Position numbers and translations under genes: made by a program
The notes under the pieces: model-generated
What the model was told of the DNA's origin: nothing
The model's input: only the letters and a program-made list of their open reading frames with translations
Databases searched by the model: none
Assembly (NCBI GenBank): GCA_024743405.1
Contig: JANSWP010000060.1
Span: 1 to 43,179 of the forward strand
Direction of reading: 5' to 3'
Length of the DNA stretch: 43,179 nucleotides
Source of the DNA: Bacteroidota bacterium
GTDB lineage: Bacteria > Bacteroidota > Bacteroidia > Chitinophagales > Saprospiraceae
Part shown: piece by piece, positions 9,312 through 15,938 of the stretch
Position numbering within the stretch: the first letter of the stretch is position 1
Layout: the number at the start of each line of letters is the position of its first letter

Positions 9312-10556
9312 ATGCTAGAAATTATAAAAAATTGGATACTAGATCAGGGCTTGGATTTATCTACTGCAGACATTCTAGCAAGAGTTTTAGTTTTTGGTTT
9401 GATTATCCTTTTAAGTCTTATTGCTAATCTGTTGGCAAAACGTTTTATACTGAGGGGACTAACTACTATTGTGAATCGTACAAAAACACAATGGGATGAT
9501 GTGTTCCTACGTAAAAAAGTATTTAATCGCCTGGCTCGCCTTGCTCCAGCCATGGTCATTTACCTATTTATTTCTATTCCTTTAGCAGGTTATGATTTTG
9601 CTATTTCTTTGATCAGCGGTGTAGCTTTAATCTATATGATTGCTATGACTATCCTTTCACTGGATGCTTTCTTAAATGCTTCCTTGGATATTTATAATAC
9701 TTATGAAGTTTCAAAAAGAATTCCGATAAAGGGTTTTATCCAAGTTTTTAAAATAATCATTTATTTCATTTGTAGCATATTTATCATTTCCATTTTAGTG
9801 AATAAAACACCTGTCTATTTATTCAGTAGTTTAGGTGCACTGACCGCGGTTTTGATGTTTATTTTTAAGGATGCTATTTTGGGTTTTGTAGCCGGCATAC
9901 AATTATCTGCCAATCAAATGGTCGCCAATGGTGACTGGATTTCAATGCCAAAATATGGTGCCGATGGTGATATTGTTGAGATAGCTTTAACGACGGTTAA
10001 AGTGCAAAATTGGGATAAAACAATTACCACAATTCCAACTTATGCATTAATTACCGAATCATTTAAAAATTGGCGTGGGATGTCTGAGTCAGGGGGTAGG
10101 AGGATCAAACGATCCATTCGTATTGATTTAAATACCATTCAATTTTGTACAGAAGAAATGCTGAATCGATTTGGGAAAATCCAGTATATCTCCCGCTATA
10201 TTGAAAAAATGAAAAAGGAGCTGCAAGTCTATAATCAACAGGAGCTGGTAGATGAGTCCAATCTAGTTAACGGTCGAAGGATGACCAACATTGGAACCTT
10301 TCGTGCCTACGTGGAAGCTTATTTAAGTAATCAACCGATGATCAACCAAGAAATGACATTTTTGGTAAGACAACTTGCGCCAACTGAACATGGCTTGCCC
10401 ATCGAAATTTATGTATTTAGCAAAGACCAGGCATGGGCGAATTATGAAAGTATTCAAGCAAATATCTTCGATCATATTTTAGCAGTAGTGCCGGAATTTG
10501 ATTTGCAAGTATATCAAGCCCCTAGTGGTAGGGATTTTAATAAGTTGACCCGATAA
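9312..10556 (+). CDS. ybdG: YbdG-like mechanosensitive ion channel (MscS family)
   Basis: The 414 residues match the length of E. coli YbdG (about 415). Hydrophobic segments: ILARVLVFGLIILLSLIANLL (about 20-42), two or three segments between about 78 and 125, FKIIIYFICSIFIISILV (about 146-163), and the pore-lining helix with LFSSLGALTAVLMFIFKDAI (about 172-190). The cytosolic beta domain has the very YbdG-like GDWISMPKYGADGDIVEIAL, then VKVQNWDKTITTIPTYALI and SFKNWRGMSESGGRRIKRSI. Channels of this family open under membrane tension during hypo-osmotic shock, and YbdG contributes a small MscM-type activity in E. coli. It is a single gene, convergent with the following operon. The family call is firm; assignment to the YbdG subtype rests on recalled motifs. 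Confidence 0.9.
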   Translation: MLEIIKNWILDQGLDLSTADILARVLVFGLIILLSLIANLLAKRFILRGLTTIVNRTKTQWDDVFLRKKVFNRLARLAPAMVIYLFISIPLAGYDFAISLISGVALIYMIAMTILSLDAFLNASLDIYNTYEVSKRIPIKGFIQVFKIIIYFICSIFIISILVNKTPVYLFSSLGALTAVLMFIFKDAILGFVAGIQLSANQMVANGDWISMPKYGADGDIVEIALTTVKVQNWDKTITTIPTYALITESFKNWRGMSESGGRRIKRSIRIDLNTIQFCTEEMLNRFGKIQYISRYIEKMKKELQVYNQQELVDESNLVNGRRMTNIGTFRAYVEAYLSNQPMINQEMTFLVRQLAPTEHGLPIEIYVFSKDQAWANYESIQANIFDHILAVVPEFDLQVYQAPSGRDFNKLTR

Positions 10557-10560
10557 TTAA

Positions 10561-10610
10561 GCAGGTAGATGGATGAAGAATTGCCTACAATTCTTCATCC
10601 ATCTGCCTGC
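10561..10610. terminator. Long stem-loop after the mscS-type gene
   Basis: A 23-bp stem (GCAGGTAGATGGATGAAGAATTG at 10561-10583 with 10588-10610, one G-T wobble) with loop CCTA lies 4 bases after the stop. It lies between convergent genes and may stop transcription from either side, although the flanking T runs are weak. Confidence 0.55.
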
Positions 10611-10640
10611 CAAAAAATAATTTTTCCTAAAGGTTATTAG

Positions 10641-10757
10641 TAAGTGCTTGACCAGAATTAAATTCGACTGCCCTCCAAGACCACCATTACTGCAACGGGC
10701 GCCTTTGGCACGATGTTGCAGTAAATTAAGTGGAAGTCATTTATGTCCAAGCACTTA
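10641..10757. repeat. MITE-like element, family A short variant (117 bp)
   Basis: It begins TAAGTGCTTGACCAGAAT and ends ATTTATGTCCAAGCACTTA, so the outer ends match the 166-bp family A copies but the interior differs. The interior holds its own hairpin, ACTGCAAC..GTTGCAGT (about 10688-10722). The element lies between convergent genes, 23 bases from the stop of the gene ending at 10781. Confidence 0.6.
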
Positions 10758-10780
10758 TTTAGCCATTACTTAATGAAGAA

Positions 10781-11671
10781 TTATTTCAAAATCTCCTCAT
10801 AATATATCCGGCGCCAGTCTTTGTAAGAGTAATTGGAGTGCATGCCTTGATATTTAATCAAAAGATCATATGCTTTTCCTTCTTTTCGGGTCATTTTTTC
10901 ACCGATATCTTTTGATAAATCTAAAGCTTGTTGCGCACAAGGTGCATCTGGTGGAATGAGCAAAAGTTTATAAACAGCGCTATTCAATTGGCGATATTGA
11001 CCGGCGTTGACCATCACTTGAATCTTTTGTATTTCCGCTTCGCAATAATCGATTTTATGTTGGTCAATAATTTGTTTTTCCAATGCTTCTTTTCGGGCGT
11101 AACAGTCTGATTTTTCATTGATTACAGATAACACCAAAGCTGCTTTTTTAGGTTCCTTTTCATTTAGTGCAGCACCTGCTTGTTCAATAAACGACATGCA
11201 GTTTTCACTCAATTCGGACTTAATATAACTATCCAATTCTGCCTTCAAAATCTTTAATCCTTTAGGGGATTTGAAAAAGGATGCAATTCCTTTGTTGACC
11301 GCATCATACTCACTTGAGCCCTTTCCTTTCCCTTCATAAACCCACTGTTTATAATTTTTATTGACGGTATTTCCGAATTGAAAAGTAATCGTTAAGTCGG
11401 TATAGGTGTAGGATTCCATCGCCTCAATTTTTTTGCTTTCGCCAACTTCAATATGTGATTCCAAAAAAAAGTAGGACTGTGGATGGACTATAAAGTTCTT
11501 TGCCAACCGCTTACGTAATGAAGAGGTAAGATTACGAGCAGAATTCCTGTTCTCACTCTGCGTATTTTTAACCATTAAATTGTGTTTGAAGAATACATCA
11601 GATTCCTCCTGACCAAAACTAAAAATGCTTAAAAAACAAAAGAGTGTAAAGAGAGATATTTTGATTTTCAT
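10781..11671 (-). CDS. Exported protein of unknown function, last gene of the CsgG-like operon
   Basis: The ATG at 11671 gives a clean signal peptide, MKIKISLFTLFCFLSIFSFGQ. A longer frame back to 11743 runs through a stem-loop and is rejected. The mature protein is about 276 residues. Its N-terminal part (to about residue 130) has the strand pattern of small periplasmic alpha/beta domains: VHPQSYFFLESHI, YTDLTITFQFG, then a helix with VNKGIASFFKSPKGLKIL. The C-terminal part is helical and TPR-like in look, with paired cysteines (CMSF, SDCYARK, IDYCEAE, PCAQQ) and the end KDWRRIYYEEIL. No family is recognised. Its place as fifth gene of the 15783-10781 operon suggests it acts in the periplasm with the other products. 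Confidence 0.7.
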   Translation of the reverse strand: MKIKISLFTLFCFLSIFSFGQEESDVFFKHNLMVKNTQSENRNSARNLTSSLRKRLAKNFIVHPQSYFFLESHIEVGESKKIEAMESYTYTDLTITFQFGNTVNKNYKQWVYEGKGKGSSEYDAVNKGIASFFKSPKGLKILKAELDSYIKSELSENCMSFIEQAGAALNEKEPKKAALVLSVINEKSDCYARKEALEKQIIDQHKIDYCEAEIQKIQVMVNAGQYRQLNSAVYKLLLIPPDAPCAQQALDLSKDIGEKMTRKEGKAYDLLIKYQGMHSNYSYKDWRRIYYEEILK

Positions 11672-11696
11672 TATTTTATTTTTTCTAAAAAATGTA

Positions 11697-11733
11697 TCAG
11701 AAGTTGTAATAAATAATTCATTACAACTTCTGA
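11697..11733 (-). terminator. Stem-loop between the fourth and fifth genes of the CsgG-like operon
   Basis: A perfect 14-bp stem (TCAGAAGTTGTAAT at 11697-11710 with 11720-11733) with a 9-base loop lies in the 81-base gap. Downstream on the minus strand comes TACATTTTTTAG, a moderate T run. It may attenuate the last gene or protect the 3' end of the upstream message. Confidence 0.5.
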
Positions 11734-11752
11734 GGAAAGGCAAAAACGAAGA

Positions 11753-12649
11753 CTACTCAAGCGTACTCAAAGTCATCACAACATTATTCCCTTGTATCGT
11801 TCTTGAGGCTGCGAAACCTTGTTTTTTCAAATGATTTCGAAGTTTTGATGCTAATTTAGAGACTCGGTAGCTTCTCCCTTTATCATCTTTCAAAGGAATT
11901 TTTACAATGTCAAAAATGATTTTCGTTTCTGTACTCCCTTGCATATGGTAATAACCTTTCAGAGAGTTATTAGCCACCCAATCTTCAATCGCTTCCGACA
12001 ATAAATCACCTTCAGCTGTTTCTTCATCCAAATCAAAATCAGCATCGATATCTACACCAACGGTCAGAACTACGGTTCTACCATTTTCTCTAATGTCATT
12101 GAATTTTTCTTGAATGGTATTCAATAAATTCTCGATTTCCGCCTCCACTGCTTTTTCAACTAATTTTTCATAATTGTCGGTATAAAATTTTGGAGAATTT
12201 GACACTTTATTTGCTAGTGATTCGCCTGAAACGGCATCATAAGCAGTCATGATGATGGTAACTGAATTACCTGTATTACTTCTATTTGGATTGGCCTCTA
12301 CTTCAACATATATGTCTGCTCCTGATAAACTGATAAGATCATCTTTCATCGAAGATTGTTGATCTTCTGTCAAGACTTCATTGTTAGATACTTGCTTCAA
12401 TTTTGCTCTAAAATCAATGGTGTTGACTCCTCTTTGGTCAAAACCATCCTTTACTTTTGTAATAGCGATTCGAACCAATTCGTTTCGCTCATAATTGCCC
12501 CGAAGACTTTGATTTTCTCGTGCAAATGGTATTGCCATAATTGTTGGCTGAATGGTAGCGGAGGCAGTAGTTGCAGTTGCCGCATCTTGCCCAAAATGGG
12601 TAGTGGTGAAAGCAAATGTCAATATTAAAAAAGAGAATAAATTTTTCAT
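11753..12649 (-). CDS. Exported protein, probably DUF6175 family
   Basis: Signal peptide MKNLFSFLILTFAFTTTHFGQ, then a Thr/Ala-rich linker. The body starts PTIMAIPFARENQSLRGNYE and continues ITKVKDGFDQRGVNTIDFRA and LISLSGADIYVEVE. These segments recall the Bacteroidota family DUF6175; this is from memory and unsearched. The layout (strand IMAIPF, helix, strand with 'iDfraKL', then 'GADIYVEVE' and 'TAYDAVSGESL') parallels the CsgG-like domains of the two upstream genes, so a shared fold is possible. The second half (VVLTVGVDIDADFDLDEE .. ASKLRNHLKKQG) is a separate alpha/beta domain. It is the fourth gene of the operon, 64 bases after the small lipoprotein gene. Confidence 0.72.
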   Translation of the reverse strand: MKNLFSFLILTFAFTTTHFGQDAATATTASATIQPTIMAIPFARENQSLRGNYERNELVRIAITKVKDGFDQRGVNTIDFRAKLKQVSNNEVLTEDQQSSMKDDLISLSGADIYVEVEANPNRSNTGNSVTIIMTAYDAVSGESLANKVSNSPKFYTDNYEKLVEKAVEAEIENLLNTIQEKFNDIRENGRTVVLTVGVDIDADFDLDEETAEGDLLSEAIEDWVANNSLKGYYHMQGSTETKIIFDIVKIPLKDDKGRSYRVSKLASKLRNHLKKQGFAASRTIQGNNVVMTLSTLE

Positions 12650-12713
12650 GTTATTATGATAGTTGAAATGGTTGAAATGGTTTGGTAGTGATTGATTTAA
12701 TCTTAATGATCAA

Positions 12714-13178
12714 TTACAGCCCAAATTTTCTAATTACCTTATTTTGTTCTAAATCCTTACGCAGAGCTTTTAAGTCAATGCTCATATTTTGCTTAATGAA
12801 ATGAACTTTTGAGGAGATGACATCTTCTGCAATTTCAGACTTCAAAATGAAACGTTGATACCGTTGATTATTTAATAAGTCGCTGAAATAGCCCCCATTT
12901 TTTCGGAGCGATTCCGATTCATTTGGGACGATTGGTGACTCTTGGTTACTCGCAGGAATACCCTTGAAAAGAAGATTCTCAAAAGCGTTCCTTTCCGCAT
13001 AATTGGATGCTTTTCCTGTTGATTCTGCTCGCCCTTCTGAAACTATGTGAATGACATTTTCCTCATATTTTGAACAGGTTACTTTGCCTGATCTTTCATA
13101 AGGAATTGCCATTGGGGCTGTACAAGAGATTAAAAAAAATAGAGTCGAAAGCGTGAATGCTATAAATAATTTTTGCAT
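12714..13178 (-). CDS. Small LPP20-like lipoprotein
   Basis: 154 residues. The N-terminus MQKLFIAFTLSTLFFLISCT has a lipobox LISC with Cys19, so it should be lipidated. The mature sequence contains VIHIVSEGRAESTGKASNYA followed by ERNAFENLLFKGIP. This resembles the LPP20/FlgP pattern ('a.G.a......A...A...l'), in which a strand-helix unit packs as a small alpha/beta domain. Further on are SEIAEDVISSKVHFIKQNM and a helical end. LPP20-type lipoproteins often occur next to CsgG/FlgO-like and FlgT-like proteins. The assignment is tentative because the protein is short and the motif loose. It is the third gene of the operon, with gaps of 59 and 64 bases. Confidence 0.65.
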   Translation of the reverse strand: MQKLFIAFTLSTLFFLISCTAPMAIPYERSGKVTCSKYEENVIHIVSEGRAESTGKASNYAERNAFENLLFKGIPASNQESPIVPNESESLRKNGGYFSDLLNNQRYQRFILKSEIAEDVISSKVHFIKQNMSIDLKALRKDLEQNKVIRKFGL

Positions 13179-13237
13179 GAATTTTTGATTGTATTTGTAT
13201 GTAAAAAAAAATTGATTATCAGTAATTTAAGTGGTGG

Positions 13238-14833
13238 TTAATTCTTTTCTCTAGGATGAAACTTAACCTTAGCGTCCGAATTCATTGCCTCGTAAATTTC
13301 TTTTTTCCCATCTTGAATTTTTATGCGGGCGACCTTTGGTGAAATAACTTTATTGACAAAACCCTTTCCTATTTGGGTATTTCTATCCAATGTCCTTCCA
13401 CCCACTTTTTCTTCCTGAACGGTAAAGACTTGAACGCGATCCCCTAAAAAGAAACCAAAAGGATGGTAGGCAATAACTTCAATCAGCTTATTTTTTTTCT
13501 GCTCTGATACCTCTAAAATTTTGATTTGTTCATCAAAAATCTCCAAGAACATTTTCGCCATTTTACCACCATACGTCTTGTCTTCCGTATCAAGGACTCG
13601 TCCAGTTTTAACTTCTGTTGCCCGCATTCCACGGTCACTTTTCGACACTAAGATTTCAACCCCTTTCTGTCTCCCTTGTATTTCTTCAAGGTTGTAATCC
13701 ATGAATCTTTCATTTTTATAACGTTCCGCAAGTGTGTTCAGAATATTCATATGTGCCCGCTCGATGATGACAACATTTGTGACGGAATTTAGTGACGTTT
13801 CAAATCGAACATCACAAAGAATACATTTTTTATCAATAGAGATGGTGTACTTTCGGTCATCAGCAGTATTGAATTTTTCCAATGCTCTGGGGTTACGTAC
13901 CAAGTATATTTCTCGTCCACTTTTTACAGCCTCTGCCATATTTTTTCTTTTGAAAGGCAAGGTTTTCATTTTTGTAACTGTCTCCCCAATTTCACGTACT
14001 GTCGCATAGCCAAGTTTATTCGTTGTTTTGTATTCACCTACCTGAATAACTTCATATAACTCAAACAAATCATATTTCGCTAAAAAGTCATTTTTGGAGC
14101 CACTCATTTCAAATTCGACCAATTTTTTATCCAAGGAAGCCGCATCCATATTGGTGATAGTGTATAGCTTTTCGTCTTGCAAACCATTCAACCAGCCGGG
14201 TACACTTCTCAATGATTTTGCGATTGCATCTGCAGCTGAATTATGTATTTTCTTCACTCTAGGATGGTAAACCTTATCCACTTCTTTGGTTTGTTCGCGC
14301 ATCAATTTCCTGTCTATTTTATTAGGATCACCACTAAAGTATTTTTTGTAATCTCTGACTTCAACGGTGGCTGGGCGAGTTGCGCCATTTCCGTTTTCTT
14401 CAAAAATCTTCATTTGAACTACCTCTGATGTCGTGAAATCAATCACTTTTACCCATATCTCGCTTTTAAAGGAAGAGTTGTAATAGGCACGTGTAGTGTT
14501 TCCAGCGGAATCTTGCTGAAATTGTAATTTAGGATTTTTTTCGTACTGCACGGTAGGTGCCATGAATACCAATAATTTGACTGGTTGCTCTTTATTGTCT
14601 TTATTTCTGACTGGATTGAAGGTCACGGCATTTACATTTTCAGCCCAGTCATAATGTACATAATTATTACGTGCGGAGACCTTCATATGATTGGTGATGC
14701 CATAAAAAATCTTTCTAGCATATTCATCCGTCAAGCGCTTCGGATCAACAAAAACGCCAACACCAGTTTTGTCCTGAGCAGCTACTGCAAAAGCGTAAAT
14801 AAATAAAAAAAGCAGTATAGAGAGTTTTTTCAT
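13238..14833 (-). CDS. Exported protein with CsgG/FlgO-like domain and C-terminal beta-rich domain
   Basis: The start is taken at the ATG at 14833, which gives the signal peptide MKKLSILLFLFIYAFAVAAQ; a longer frame to 14953 would overlap the upstream gene. The product is 531 residues. Residues about 20-330 are unassigned, with a basic helical stretch (KVYHPRVKKIHNSAADAIAK) and a CxxC (KCILCD). Residues about 354-447 resemble the CsgG-like domain of the upstream gene (VVIIERAHMNIL .. QKGVEILVSK .. EVKTGRVLD). Residues about 448-531 (LGDRVQVFTVQEEKVGGRTL .. GKGFVNKVISPKVARIKI) align with that gene's C-terminus and recall the C-terminal domain of FlgT. An envelope assembly or secretion role is inferred only. 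Confidence 0.72.
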   Translation of the reverse strand: MKKLSILLFLFIYAFAVAAQDKTGVGVFVDPKRLTDEYARKIFYGITNHMKVSARNNYVHYDWAENVNAVTFNPVRNKDNKEQPVKLLVFMAPTVQYEKNPKLQFQQDSAGNTTRAYYNSSFKSEIWVKVIDFTTSEVVQMKIFEENGNGATRPATVEVRDYKKYFSGDPNKIDRKLMREQTKEVDKVYHPRVKKIHNSAADAIAKSLRSVPGWLNGLQDEKLYTITNMDAASLDKKLVEFEMSGSKNDFLAKYDLFELYEVIQVGEYKTTNKLGYATVREIGETVTKMKTLPFKRKNMAEAVKSGREIYLVRNPRALEKFNTADDRKYTISIDKKCILCDVRFETSLNSVTNVVIIERAHMNILNTLAERYKNERFMDYNLEEIQGRQKGVEILVSKSDRGMRATEVKTGRVLDTEDKTYGGKMAKMFLEIFDEQIKILEVSEQKKNKLIEVIAYHPFGFFLGDRVQVFTVQEEKVGGRTLDRNTQIGKGFVNKVISPKVARIKIQDGKKEIYEAMNSDAKVKFHPREKN

Positions 14834-14937
14834 TTTTTGATTGAGTTTCGAGTTACGTGTTAACGAAAACTTAGAAATTAACTTTTGCGCAAAAGAGGCA
14901 AGAGTTGGATTGGAAGACCTAATTCTTCCATTACTTA

Positions 14938-15783
14938 TTACTTCATTCGGCAAAAAAGTTCTTCTCCTTTCTTAAATGCATTGGCAACTAGGTCACCACC
15001 TTTTGAAATTTTAAGATTCGAAAAGTTAGCATCTTCAACGTCTTCAATTTTTCCTTCTGCAATAACTTCCGTACGTTTTAGCTCTTTATCACCTACTTTC
15101 TCGATGACGGTTTTGAAAACTTCTAATTCATACCCTTCTTTCATATTTTGGTTTTTTCCTGCAGCAATGAGTATGTTTTTAGTTTTGGAACCTTGTTTTT
15201 TGTCCAAGCTACGCATCACTTGGAAAGACAATGCAAAGCATTCATTGTTAATCTGATTAAGCAATTTGGTAACTTTTTCACGAGTATTTTTGACAATTCC
15301 CATAATCATATCCACTTCTTCGGTGGCTTGACATTCTATATCACCAGATTTGACGTTGTAAACCCTCATATATAGGGATTTTTCCTTGCGAAGGAATTTG
15401 GTGTAAATGATATAGTCGGCACCTTCTTGTTGTCCTTGCTCAACGACATATCCATCGATAAAAGATTCTGACTTTTGACGTTCTTGTTCACTTTTAACCA
15501 AATAGTCTTTTGCTTTGTCGATGACAATAAAACGATCATCATTTGAATAAAAGGTTACGATTTGATCGGCAACACCTCTTAGGTTTTGTTGATTCAATTG
15601 ATTTACTTCAGGAGAGAGTCCTTTTTTGACTTCGCTGGTTTCTGTGTTGTAAACTGCCACTCTGATTTGACCGAACATAGAGTTTCCAGCCAAAAACAGG
15701 CATAATAGATAGAATATTAAAGTCTTTTTCACAATAAAGTATTTTGATAAATAATAAAATTTGAAAGTTTTAAATAGCCACAT
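14938..15783 (-). CDS. Exported CsgG/HfaB-like protein, first gene of a five-gene operon
   Basis: 281 residues from the ATG at 15783. A GTG at 15732 would give a shorter and more typical signal peptide (MKKTLIFYLLCLFLAGNSMFGQ), so the true start is open. Residues about 40-180 are CsgG-like: IRVAVYNTE, then RFIVIDKAKDYL, SEQERQKSESFIDGYVV, EGADYIIYTKFL and MRVYNVKSGDIEC. This is the order 'vavl - grf.vvdR - Eq..q.sg - GAdyli - v..v.tGev' of the family. Residues about 185-281 form a beta-rich tail (NMKEGYELEVFKTVIEKVGD .. SKGGDLVANAFKKGEELFC) shared with the next gene. CsgG forms an outer-membrane export pore for curli subunits. This protein has no lipobox, so pore formation is not implied. It diverges from the gene at 15939. 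Confidence 0.75.
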   Translation of the reverse strand: MWLFKTFKFYYLSKYFIVKKTLIFYLLCLFLAGNSMFGQIRVAVYNTETSEVKKGLSPEVNQLNQQNLRGVADQIVTFYSNDDRFIVIDKAKDYLVKSEQERQKSESFIDGYVVEQGQQEGADYIIYTKFLRKEKSLYMRVYNVKSGDIECQATEEVDMIMGIVKNTREKVTKLLNQINNECFALSFQVMRSLDKKQGSKTKNILIAAGKNQNMKEGYELEVFKTVIEKVGDKELKRTEVIAEGKIEDVEDANFSNLKISKGGDLVANAFKKGEELFCRMK

Positions 15784-15938
15784 AAGTATGATTTTTTAAA
15801 CATTTAGGTGGGTTCCCAAAGGAGAGAATTCTTACTGCTGAATTGCATAAATGGTCAGCCTTTTTTCAATCCAGCATTATCTTCAGCATGATGCAATGTT
15901 TTATTTTATTTTTAGGACTAAATTGAAAATACTCGCTC

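Noticed and set aside
14938-15783. Calling the first operon gene csgG
   Set aside because: It has a cleavable signal peptide but no lipobox, an extra C-terminal domain, and no csgA/B/E/F partners nearby; only a fold-level resemblance is claimed.
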